Shown: piece by piece, positions 23,890 through 32,950 of the stretch | Layout of the letters: the number at the start of each line of letters is the position of its first letter | Numbering within the stretch: position 1 is the first letter of the stretch | Assembly: GCF_027706725.1 (NCBI RefSeq) | Contig: NZ_JAQFWQ010000020.1 | Coordinates: 1 to 64,000, forward strand | From: Nocardiopsis endophytica | Lineage (GTDB): Bacteria > Actinomycetota > Actinomycetes > Streptosporangiales > Streptosporangiaceae | Direction: 5' to 3' | Length of the DNA: 64,000 nt | Notes under the pieces: model-generated | Databases searched by the model: none | Told to the model about the DNA's origin: nothing | The model's input: the letters and a program-made list of their open reading frames with translations, nothing else | Program-made: the position numbers and the translations under genes

Positions 23890-25887
23890 TCAGAAGCGCT
23901 GCGGCGGATCCTCATGACCGCCATCGCGGACGTCGTCGCCCCGCGGGTCCCGGTACGGCTCGGGCTCGCGGTACGGCTCGCCCGAGGGCGGCGGCGCGTC
24001 GCCGAAGGGCTCGCCGCTGGGCGGCGGCGCCGACACGGCCGGGCCCGACGGCGGCGGCGCGGCGACCGGGGGCCCCTGCGGAGGCGGGGCGGCCATCGGC
24101 GGTCCCTGGGGCGGCGGGGCCTGCGGCGGCGGGGCCCCGAACGGGTCCGCGTAGGGCTCGGCGTAAGGCTCCGCCGGAGGTGCGTAGGGGTCCGCCGGGT
24201 AGCCCTCGGGCCCCGGGGGTGCCGGGGGCGGCGGAGCCGACCCGAGGTCCCACTGCTCCTCCCCTCCGGGCGCAGGAGCAGGCGCGGGGGCGGGAGCGGG
24301 CGCAGGCCCGGGCTCGGAGGGCGCGGAATCGCCCATGGCGAGCAGCGCGTCCATGTCGGCCTGCTGGGTGGAGACCGGGGCCTCCTCCGGCGCGGCGTCG
24401 AACGGTGCGGGCTCGTACGGCGCGGGCTCGAACGGTGCCTCGAACGGCGCCGGCTCGGGTGCGGGCGGGGGCGGCGGCGCGAACGACGGCACGCCCTCGG
24501 TCGGAGCCGACTGCGGGGGCTCGGCGTACATCGGGACCTGCCCGCCGGTCGGCGCCGCCGCCGGGGCGTCGGCCTCGTTCCCCAGGTAGGTCAGGGCCGC
24601 CACGGTGAGCGAGGCCAGCCCCGAGCGCAGGGTGGGCTCCCGGTCGGGCGCGAAGAAGGGCGAGTGGTTGCTGGGCAGCGCCGACAGCTTCTCGTAAGGG
24701 GTCTGCCCCGGCGCCTGCTCCCAGACGTCGTGCGGAGTCCCGCCGATGAACCAGAACACGTACGGCACCGGGTTCGGGTCCCCCGGCAGCCCGAACTCGC
24801 CCACGTCCTCGCTGCCGGTGAACGGCTCGGGCATCTCCAGGACGTAGTCCTCGCCGAAGTAGGCGCGGTGGGCGGCCATCACCTCGGCGGTGTGCTCGGG
24901 GTCGTTGTCGGTGAGCTCGGCCCGCAGCACGACCTCCACGTCGGGCTCGCGCGGGGCGCCGGAGGCCGCCGCCTCCGCCTTGACGATGCGCCGGATGGCC
25001 TCGTGGAGCTGCTCGGCGACCGCGTCGTTGAGCGCCCGGGTGTTGATCTCCAGGTAGGCCTCGTCCGGGATGATGTTGGCCCTGGTCCCGGCGCGCAGCA
25101 CGCCGACGGTGGCCACGGCCATCTCCCCCGGGCTGATCTCCCGGGCGACCACCGTCTGCAGCCGGGTGACGATGTTGGCCGCGATGACCACCGGGTCGAC
25201 GGTGGTGTGCGGCCGGGAGGCGTGCCCGCCGACCCCGTGCACCCTCACCCGCAGCACCGCGCCCGCGGCCAGGATGACCCCGGGCCGGTGGCTGACCATC
25301 CCGGCGGGCTGCGGCCCCACGTGCTGGCCGAGCACCACGTCCGGCCGGCCGAAGCGGGTGTAGAGGCCGTCGCGGAGCATCCCGGCGGCGCCGTCCATGT
25401 GCTCCTCGGCGGGCTGGGCGACCACCATCAGGGTGCCGTGCCAGCGGTCCCGCGCCTGGGCCAGCAGGTCGGCGGCGCCGACCAGGCAGGCGGTGTGCAC
25501 GTCGTGCCCGCAGGCGTGCATCACCGGCACGTCGGAGCCGTCGGTGTCGGTGCCCCGGGCGGTGCTGGCGTAGGGCAGCCCGGTCTTCTCCTCGACCGGC
25601 AGGGCGTCCATGTCGGCGCGCAGCATGACGGTGGGCCCGTCGCCGTTGCGCAGCAGCCCGACCACGCCCGTCCCGCCGACGCCGGTGTGCACCTCGTATC
25701 CGGCGGTGCGCAGCCATTCGGCGACCGCGCTGGCCGTGCGGAACTCCTGGTGGCTCAGCTCGGGGTTCTTGTGCAGGTCGACGTAGAAGCCCTCCACCGG
25801 GGGGAAGACCTCGTCGACGAGGCGCATGACGGCGCCGCCGTGCTGGGCGGCGCGGGTGGGTTCGACAGCGTGCGGCACGTATTCCAC
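23890..25887 (-). CDS. M20D amidohydrolase fused to a long Pro/Ala-rich tail
   Basis: 665-residue protein. Residues ~20-437 are a complete M20 amidohydrolase of the hippurate/indole-acetyl-amino-acid hydrolase type. Metal ligands appear in HACGHDVHTA, QPAEEHMDGAAGM, VLGQHVGP and the C-terminal NHSPFFAPD, and the dimerisation domain is intact. Residues ~438-665 are a low-complexity extension of Pro, Ala, Glu, Tyr and Gly repeats (PAPAPAPAP, APPPQ-type) with no recognisable fold, roughly 230 residues longer than normal. The GTG at 25887 is used; GTG 25878 and ATG 25827 are alternatives, the latter giving MRLVDEVF. Possible substrates are N-acyl amino acids. Confidence 0.85.
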   Translation of the reverse strand: MEYVPHAVEPTRAAQHGGAVMRLVDEVFPPVEGFYVDLHKNPELSHQEFRTASAVAEWLRTAGYEVHTGVGGTGVVGLLRNGDGPTVMLRADMDALPVEEKTGLPYASTARGTDTDGSDVPVMHACGHDVHTACLVGAADLLAQARDRWHGTLMVVAQPAEEHMDGAAGMLRDGLYTRFGRPDVVLGQHVGPQPAGMVSHRPGVILAAGAVLRVRVHGVGGHASRPHTTVDPVVIAANIVTRLQTVVAREISPGEMAVATVGVLRAGTRANIIPDEAYLEINTRALNDAVAEQLHEAIRRIVKAEAAASGAPREPDVEVVLRAELTDNDPEHTAEVMAAHRAYFGEDYVLEMPEPFTGSEDVGEFGLPGDPNPVPYVFWFIGGTPHDVWEQAPGQTPYEKLSALPSNHSPFFAPDREPTLRSGLASLTVAALTYLGNEADAPAAAPTGGQVPMYAEPPQSAPTEGVPSFAPPPPPAPEPAPFEAPFEPAPYEPAPFDAAPEEAPVSTQQADMDALLAMGDSAPSEPGPAPAPAPAPAPAPGGEEQWDLGSAPPPPAPPGPEGYPADPYAPPAEPYAEPYADPFGAPPPQAPPPQGPPMAAPPPQGPPVAAPPPSGPAVSAPPPSGEPFGDAPPPSGEPYREPEPYRDPRGDDVRDGGHEDPPQRF

Positions 25888-26360
25888 CGCCTTCCGTTTC
25901 CGTGATCCGCGGACCGGCGGTGGACGGCACAGGTCACCGGCACCTCGCCCGCCCGCCGATTCTCTCGTCCGGTCCGGGTGAACTCAAACGCGGGGTGGGT
26001 CCCGCGGTCCGCCGCGCGGGGGCGCGGACCGCCGCGGGGTTCATGTGAGATCACCCAGGTTCGGGTGCACCGGGGACGGTCGAGTGTTATCGTCACGTTA
26101 TCGGCCGCCGGGAACCGGCCCCCTCGATGGGCCCTTGCGGGCGACTGCGACCTGGAATTACTCTCCCCCGCACACGGCCGCACACCCCCGGGTATGGCCG
26201 TGTCCGTCCCACGGCAGGTAAGGTGCCTGCTCAGAGTTCTCCCAGGATTCTCAGCTTCACCGCCCGCGGCGTCCGGCCGCGCCGTGGAGCCCCGGCCGCA
26301 CCCCGCGCGGGCGGCCGTTCCCATGACTCCCACGCCCCGAGAAGGTGACCCGGAGACCCC
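25888..26360. other. Divergent intergenic region, no gene seen
   Basis: 473 bases between the M20 and acyltransferase genes. It contains a somewhat AT-richer patch near 26080-26170 with the short direct repeat GTTATCG(N4)GTTATCG-like around 26094-26111, possibly part of a promoter. No convincing coding frame or RNA was recognised. Confidence 0.5.
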
Positions 26361-27509
26361 GTGGCCTCGACGACCCGACTCCCCGACGAGACCCCTGCCG
26401 CCTCTGCCGCACCCGCCGCACCGGCCGCCGCAGGCGGCACGGACGCCGCGGCGCCGCGGCGCCCCGCACCGGCCAAGCGCGACGCCCTGCTGGACAACGC
26501 CAAGTTCCTGCTGATCGTGCTGGTCGTGGTGGGGCACGCGATCGAGCCGGCGACGGACACGCGCATCGGCGAAACCGTCTACTTCTGGGTCTACCTGTTC
26601 CACATGCCCGCGTTCGTGCTGATCAGCGGGTACCTGTCGAAGTCCCAGGACGGCTCGGGGCGGCGCATCGACAAGCTGCTGACCACCGTCGCCGCGCCCT
26701 ACCTCATCTTCTGGGGCGTGTACGCGCTGCAGTCGCTGTCGGTCGACCGCAAGCTGCCCGACGGCCCGCTGGAGCCGCTCTGGCTGACCTGGTTCCTGGC
26801 GGCGCTGTTCGTGTGGCGGCTGACGGTCCCGCTGTGGAAGCGCATCCGCTACCCGATGGCGGTGGCGGTCGCCGTCTCGCTGGCCGGGGGCCTGGTGGCG
26901 ACCGGCGACATCCTGGGGATGTCGCGCATCGTCAGCCTGCTTCCGTTCTTCGTGGCCGGGCTGCTGATGGAGCAGCGCCACCTGGACCTGCTCAAGTCGG
27001 GCTGGGTGCGGGCCTGGTCGGTGGGGGTCGTGGTGGTCACCGCCGCCATGAGCTACCTGTACCTGGAGCAGCTCAGCCGCGAGTGGGTGTACTGGCGGGA
27101 GAGCCTGGCCGACCGGGACATGGAGCTGCTGCCGGTGGGCATCCCGGGCCGGATCGTGTTCATGGTGCTGGCGTTCTCGCTGACCATCGCGGTGCTGTCG
27201 CTGACCCCGCGGGCCAAGACGTGGTTCACCCGCTACGGCGCGCTGACCATGTACGCGTTCCTGCTGCACGGGCTGGTCATCCGCATCGCCGAAGGGTTCG
27301 GCTACTTCGACTGGGCCGGTGAGGCGCTGGGCGGCCACGGATCGTTCGTCGTCACCGGGCTGCTGGGGCTGGGGCTGACGTTCGTGCTGATGTCGGGGTG
27401 GGTGCGCAAGGCCACCGGCTGGCTGGTCGAACCGAAGCTGGACTGGATCCTGCGGCGGGACCGGGAGGAACGGCCGACACCGACGCTGCCGCTCCCCGGG
27501 GGACGCTGA
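26361..27509 (+). CDS. Acyltransferase-3 family membrane protein
   Basis: 382-residue multi-pass O-acyltransferase. The first helix region begins RDALLDNAKFLLIVLVVVGHAIE, carrying the family His, followed by YFWVYLFHMPAFVLISGYLSK. About ten helices are predicted. The N-terminal ~40 residues are an Ala/Pro-rich cytoplasmic leader. The start is GTG 26361 with CGGAG upstream. In this family, acyl groups are moved onto cell-surface sugars or lipids; the substrate here is unknown. It is monocistronic and ends on a strong hairpin shared with the converging CDP-alcohol transferase gene. Confidence 0.85.
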   Translation: MASTTRLPDETPAASAAPAAPAAAGGTDAAAPRRPAPAKRDALLDNAKFLLIVLVVVGHAIEPATDTRIGETVYFWVYLFHMPAFVLISGYLSKSQDGSGRRIDKLLTTVAAPYLIFWGVYALQSLSVDRKLPDGPLEPLWLTWFLAALFVWRLTVPLWKRIRYPMAVAVAVSLAGGLVATGDILGMSRIVSLLPFFVAGLLMEQRHLDLLKSGWVRAWSVGVVVVTAAMSYLYLEQLSREWVYWRESLADRDMELLPVGIPGRIVFMVLAFSLTIAVLSLTPRAKTWFTRYGALTMYAFLLHGLVIRIAEGFGYFDWAGEALGGHGSFVVTGLLGLGLTFVLMSGWVRKATGWLVEPKLDWILRRDREERPTPTLPLPGGR

Positions 27510-27556
27510 GCACGACCCGGGCGACCCGCGCGACCCGGACGGTCCATGAGTAGAAG

Positions 27557-27584
27557 AGGGGCGGGGCCGAACGGCCCCGCCCCT
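27557..27584. terminator. Bidirectional terminator
   Basis: GGGGCGGGGCCG pairs perfectly with CGGCCCCGCCCC around a two-base loop, extended by an A-T pair and followed by TT. It separates the convergent acyltransferase and CDP-alcohol phosphatidyltransferase genes. Confidence 0.9.
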
Positions 27585-27609
27585 TCATCGTGCGCGCGTC
27601 ATGCCCGCG

Positions 27610-28620
27610 TCATGCCCGCCTGTGCTGCAGCCGGGCCAGCTCCCGGGTGAAGTCGCGGGTGGCCATCCACAGCTTGTAGACGATGGCGAGCTCGAAGGCC
27701 AGGAGCGCCGCGCAGGACAGCACGGTCACCGCGACGATGAGCGTGGTGCCCGGCCACACCGCCGACAGGACGGCGGTCAGCGGCGCGACCACGCACACGA
27801 ACATCTCGAACTCGATGCCGCTGAACAGGTGCGGCCGCACCCGGCTGCGCAGCAGCGACCGCCGCAGCCGCTCGTACCACCCCATCCGCTCGCTGAACCC
27901 GGCGTGCACGTCGACCACGCGGGCGCCCTCGGCGCGGGCCCGGGCGTAGACCTGCTCGCGGTCGAGGGAGGGGTCCTCGCGCAGCGCCTCCTCCATGAAG
28001 ACGACGCGCTCGCCGCCCTCCTCGCCGCCGTCCTCGGGCTCGGCGGCGGCACCGCCGGAGGGATCGGTGCTCTCCGGGTCGGCGACGTCCGCGTCGACCT
28101 CGCGCCCGGCCGCGGCCTCGCGCAGCTTCTCCCGCATGCTCTGGCGGGTCTTGGCGACCTGGGCGCCGTTCAGGTAGCGCAGCAGGTCCACGAACACGGC
28201 GACCGGCGCCAGCAGCAGGTAGACGGCCTGGCCGGTGACCGCCCACTGGCCGACGAGCAGCGCCATCATGCAGCCGAAGAAGCGGATACGGTCGAAGACG
28301 AAGTCGACCCAGGCCCCGAAGACCGACCCGGTCCCCTTGAGCCGCGCGATCTTGCCGTCCATGCAGTCCAGGACGAAGCTCAGATGGAACAGCACCGCGC
28401 CGAGCACCAGCCACGGCCAGGAGCCCATGGCGAAGGCCGCCGCCGACCCCGCGCCCAGCACCCCCGCGCCGAAGGTGATCTGGTTGGGGGTGATGTCCGT
28501 GCGGTTGGCCGTCCACACCACCAGGCGGGAGGCGAGCGGGTCCACCAGGAAGACGGTCCACCAGGCGTCGCGGCTCTTATAGGTCCGCTCGCGGACGTCG
28601 GCGAGGGTAAAGGTCGTCAT
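27610..28620 (-). CDS. CDP-alcohol phosphatidyltransferase family protein
   Basis: 336-residue membrane enzyme of phospholipid-type head-group transfer. The signature D-G-x2-A-R-x8-G-x3-D-x3-D is intact: DGKIARLKGTGSVFGAWVDF and following Asp. About six helices are split by an unusual ~110-residue cytoplasmic insert (residues ~150-240) that is acidic and contains a predicted helix. The C-terminal helices resume after VRPHLFSGIEFEMF. The alcohol acceptor cannot be named. ATG 28620 follows AGGAGAAGAG. It is divergent from guaB1. Confidence 0.85.
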   Translation of the reverse strand: MTTFTLADVRERTYKSRDAWWTVFLVDPLASRLVVWTANRTDITPNQITFGAGVLGAGSAAAFAMGSWPWLVLGAVLFHLSFVLDCMDGKIARLKGTGSVFGAWVDFVFDRIRFFGCMMALLVGQWAVTGQAVYLLLAPVAVFVDLLRYLNGAQVAKTRQSMREKLREAAAGREVDADVADPESTDPSGGAAAEPEDGGEEGGERVVFMEEALREDPSLDREQVYARARAEGARVVDVHAGFSERMGWYERLRRSLLRSRVRPHLFSGIEFEMFVCVVAPLTAVLSAVWPGTTLIVAVTVLSCAALLAFELAIVYKLWMATRDFTRELARLQHRRA

Positions 28621-28819
28621 CTCTTCTCCTGCGGGCCTCCCCCGGCGCCGCGTGTCGGCTCCGGCGGCGGTCCGTCCGCGGCGGAGGATTCCCCTGCGGG
28701 AGGGCGCCTGCGGGAGGGGAGGTCGGTTCGGGCCGGAAGATCATCCCAGACGCGGTGTCGGGTCTTCCAATCGGCGCGGTCATAATTGACAAGTAAGACG
28801 GGATTCGGCCGGGCACTGA

Positions 28820-30301
<1,482 letters not shown>

Positions 30302-30309
30302 CAGGCGGG

Positions 30310-30340
30310 GGCCCCGACGGCGCACGGCGCCGCCGGGGCC
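30310..30340 (+). terminator. guaB1 terminator
   Basis: A 14-position stem with one mismatch (30310-30323 with 30327-30340) and an ACG loop starts eight bases after the guaB1 stop. Confidence 0.85.
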
Positions 30341-30368
30341 TCGTCGTCTCCGGGCGACAGGGGGGCGG

Positions 30369-30715
30369 GCGGCCCATGCGGCAGCGCTGTCGTCTGTCCG
30401 GCGTGTGAGTGGTCGGCGTTGATGGCGGCGACGGCGAGAGGGGGCGGTTCCCCGGCCCTGCCTGCCGGGCGGCAGGCCCCTCGCAGTCCAGGTGGGCGGG
30501 CGGCTGAGCAGGTACCCCGCTCCCGGGCCCCGGCCGGGCGGCGGACCGCCGGGGCGTAAGCGGGATGGCGGCGACGAGAAGAAGTCGGCGGCCCATCCGG
30601 CAGCGCTGTCGTCTGTCCGGCGTGTGAGTGGTCGGCGTTGATGGCAGCGACGGAGTGAGCCGGGCGGTTCCCCGCCCCCGCCTGCCGGGCGGCAGGCCCC
30701 TCTCGGTCCGGGTAG
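30369..30715 (-). repeat. About 1.6 copies of the 219-bp repeat, inverse orientation
   Basis: The reverse complement matches the unit at 1-219: it includes the CCGGGCCCCGGCCGGGCGGC, GCGGGATGGCGGCGACGA and CAGCGCTGTCG blocks. GCGGCCC recurs at 30369 and 30588, again a period of exactly 219 bp. It sits immediately after the guaB1 terminator and diverges by perhaps 10-20 percent from the first array. Confidence 0.8.
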
Positions 30716-31184
30716 GCGGCGCGGCAGGGATGGGCGGGTGGTCGTTCGCGTTCGTGGCGGCCGCCGGGACCGTGCGAGAAGACCGGGGCGGCCCGCCGGG
30801 CGCGTTCGGGGCATCACTCGTCGCCCGGGCCGCAGACAAGGCCGCATGAGGACTCTCAAGGCCAGAACATTCCGGGCATATCGGGCAAAACACGAGACCC
30901 TTGGCGATCCTGCGTCGTGAAATCGACGCTTTTATGCAGATCAGGTGTCGTTTTCACCACCCAAGTTGCCCCCAGAGCACCCGAGGCACCCGGAAGGCGG
31001 GGTCCGAGCGAGCCCATACCGGGCATACCGGGCGCAGCTAGGGCCTGTGGCGATGATCTCGACGGAAGTGCTGTCATTCCCGCGGTTTTGGCAGCACTTT
31101 TGTCGAGATCATCGCCGGGCAGGGGGAACCGGGGTGCGGCCGCCACGAGCGCGGGCGACCGCACACTTCCACCACTGCACCACC
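30716..31184. other. Gene-free spacer between repeat arrays
   Basis: Lower GC than the surroundings, with no convincing coding frame. Repeated GGGCATA(T/C)CGGGC motifs occur near 30872 and 31021. The central element is the large inverted repeat at 31049-31116, listed separately. Confidence 0.5.
31049..31116. repeat. 27-bp-arm inverted repeat (hairpin) in intergenic DNA
   Basis: Arms 31049-31075 and 31090-31116 pair at 24 of 27 positions. The outer 15 bases, GGCGATGATCTCGAC with GTCGAGATCATCGCC, pair perfectly, and the inner AAGTGCTG with CAGCACTT also pair. The loop is 14 bases. No T-run follows and it lies about 700 bp from the guaB1 stop, so it is not an ordinary terminator. Confidence 0.85.
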
Positions 31185-31450
31185 GGACCGCGAGGAACCT
31201 GCCGGACGGCAAGCAGGGCCCGGGAACCGCCCCACTGTCGCCGTCGCTGCCCATCACGGTGACCATGCGCACGCCGGACGGTCGACAGCGCTGCCGGAAG
31301 GGCCACCCTCCTTCGTCGTCGCCGCCCAGTGACCTCACACTCCGGTGGCCTTTCGTCCGGCCGGGCCCTGAAGCGGGGTACCAGTCAGCCGCCCGGCCAC
31401 CCGGACCGCGAGGAACCTGCCGGTCGGCAAGCAGGAACCGGGAACCGCCC
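31185..31450 (+). repeat. About 1.2 copies of the 219-bp repeat, direct orientation
   Basis: Shares the blocks CGGACGG(T)CGACAGCGCTG, CCTTCGTCGTCGCCGCC and GCGGGGTACCAG with the arrays at 1-432 and 30369-30715. GGACCGCGAGGAACCTGCCGG recurs at 31185 and 31403, a period of 218 bp. More diverged than the first array, it runs up to the stop of the next gene. Confidence 0.75.
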
Positions 31451-31474
31451 CGCTCGCCCCGAGGCCCCGTCGCC

Positions 31475-31960
31475 CTACCTTCCGGTGTGCTCCAGGAGGA
31501 CCACCGGGATCTCGCGGTCGGTCCAGGACTGGTAGTCCGCGTACTCCGGGTAGAGGTCGACCAGTCGGGGCCACAGCTCGGCGCGTTCCTCCGGGGTGGC
31601 GGTGCGGGCGCGGCGCACGGTCATCTCGGCGCCCGTCTGCAACACCACCCGGGGCTCGTCGAGGATGTTCCTGTACCACATGGGGTTGCGCGCCGTGCCG
31701 CCCTGGGAGGCCACGACCGCCACGGTCCCCTCCTCCAGCTCCAGATAGAGCAGCGGCGCGGTCCGCAGCCGTCCGCTCTTGCGCCCGCGGGTGGTCAGCA
31801 AGCACACGGGGATCCCCTTCGGGAACCCCCGGTGCGCCCGGAACCGGCCGCCCACGCGCCCGTCGGTGGCGCGGTAGAGGGCCGCGTTCAGCCGGGACAC
31901 CGCCTTGAGGGCGCGAAGCGTCGAGGGCGCGTCCAGGCCGGGGGGCCTCGTGGAGTCCAT
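31475..31960 (-). CDS. F420-dependent nitroreductase/quinone reductase family protein (Ddn-like)
   Basis: 161-residue protein of the deazaflavin-dependent nitroreductase family (PF04075). Family blocks are LLTTRGRKSGRLRTAPLLYLE and VVASQGGTARNPMWYRNILDEPRV, which contact the F420 phosphate and headgroup, then TATPEERAELWPRLVDLYPEYADYQSWTDREIPVVLLE. Members reduce quinones or nitro compounds with F420H2. ATG 31960 follows GGAGG. It is divergent from the ABC-like/Pip module. The 3' end touches the repeat array. Confidence 0.9.
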   Translation of the reverse strand: MDSTRPPGLDAPSTLRALKAVSRLNAALYRATDGRVGGRFRAHRGFPKGIPVCLLTTRGRKSGRLRTAPLLYLELEEGTVAVVASQGGTARNPMWYRNILDEPRVVLQTGAEMTVRRARTATPEERAELWPRLVDLYPEYADYQSWTDREIPVVLLEHTGR

Positions 31961-32122
31961 GGATCCTCCGATCGGGTCGGGGCCGAGGCTACGCCGCCTC
32001 CCCTGTGCACGGTCAAGATGTCCGCGATGGCCCGATTCGGCCGCTTTCTCGGGAACTCCGGCCCTGTGCGCCGTGACGCATTCCACCATCCGAGGCACCC
32101 TCCCGGCCCAGCGACCGGAGTA

Positions 32123-32150
32123 TTTTTGAACTGACCAGTCAGTGCAAAAA
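32123..32150. promoter_or_regulatory. 28-bp palindromic TetR-type operator
   Basis: Perfect arms ACTGAC (32130-32135) and GTCAGT (32138-32143) around CA, extended by TTTTTGA on the left and GCAAAAA on the right (six of seven complementary). It lies 20 bp upstream of the ABC-like gene start. A TetR regulator is encoded in the same gene group at 35166, which makes it the natural binding protein by inference. Confidence 0.75.
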
Positions 32151-32170
32151 CACGCACGGGAGGCACCGGC

Positions 32171-32950
32171 ATGCGCACGGCGACGGGGGCGCGGGTCCAG
32201 GCCCAGGGCCTGGGGCTGCGGACCGGCCAGGGGACCGTATACGCGGGGGTGGACCTGGACGCCGCCCCCGGTTCGCTCACCGTGGTGCGGGCCGACTCCG
32301 GCGGCGGGCGCACCTCGCTGCTGCTCACCCTGGCCGGCCGGATGCGCCCCACCTCCGGGAGCCTCGCCGTGGACGGCCACAAGCTGCCCCGCAACGCCCG
32401 CAAGGTGCGCGGCATGGCCGCCCTGGCCCTCTGCGAGGGCGTCAACGACCTGGACGAGCGCCTGCGCGTCGCCGAGCACCTGCGCGAGCGGCTGCTCATG
32501 CGCTTCCGCCCCGCCCCCCGCTCGATCACCGGCCCCGCCCTGGCCGCCGCCGGGCTCGACGGCCTCGACACCCAGCGCCTGGTCGGCGACCTGAGCATGG
32601 CCGAGACGCGCCGCCTGGGCGTGGCGCTCGCCCTGCTGGACGAGCCCCGCCTGGTGCTGGTGGACAACGCCGACACCGGTCTGGGCCCCGAACAGCGGCG
32701 CGCCTTCTTCAAGCGGCTGCGCACCGTCGCCGACACCGGGCCCACCATCGTCGCCGCCTGTGCCGACGCCGAGGCCGCCCGCGGCCTGGCCGACGTGGTC
32801 GAGATCGGCGAGGCGGGCCCACCGCCGGAGGGGCGCCACCACGCCGGGCGCCTGCCGGTCGTCGACCCCCGTGCCGACGGCGAGGACGACGCCCCCGCAG
32901 ACGCCTCCCCCGCCGCCTCCCCGAACCGTTCCGCGAAGGAGACCGCGTGA
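32171..32950 (+). CDS. ABC-like ATPase with degenerate catalytic motifs (Pip partner 1)
   Basis: 259-residue ABC-cassette-like protein. Walker A reads ADSGGGRTS, with Lys replaced by Arg and the first Gly by Ala. Walker B is LVLVDNAD with Asn at the catalytic Glu position, the signature is DLSMAETRRLG, and the H-loop region reads VAACADA without His. The remaining fold outline is preserved. The last ~45 residues are acidic and disordered. ATG 32171 follows GGGAGG. It overlaps the next gene by four bases (GTGA), so it is co-translated with the YhgE/Pip protein. It is probably a structural or regulatory partner rather than an active transporter motor. Confidence 0.8.
   Translation: MRTATGARVQAQGLGLRTGQGTVYAGVDLDAAPGSLTVVRADSGGGRTSLLLTLAGRMRPTSGSLAVDGHKLPRNARKVRGMAALALCEGVNDLDERLRVAEHLRERLLMRFRPAPRSITGPALAAAGLDGLDTQRLVGDLSMAETRRLGVALALLDEPRLVLVDNADTGLGPEQRRAFFKRLRTVADTGPTIVAACADAEAARGLADVVEIGEAGPPPEGRHHAGRLPVVDPRADGEDDAPADASPAASPNRSAKETA

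Noticed and set aside
28786-28791. TTGACA as the guaB1 -35 box
   Set aside because: No acceptable -10 hexamer at 16-19 bp spacing; promoter not called.
31049-31116. Inverted repeat as a CRISPR unit or as a transposase-associated terminal repeat pair
   Set aside because: Only one pair, no spacers and no transposase or target duplication found nearby; kept only as an unexplained hairpin.
30856-31338. Long minus-strand frame across the gene-free island
   Set aside because: It runs through the inverted repeat and the 219-bp repeat, lacks a ribosome site and codon bias, and has no domain.
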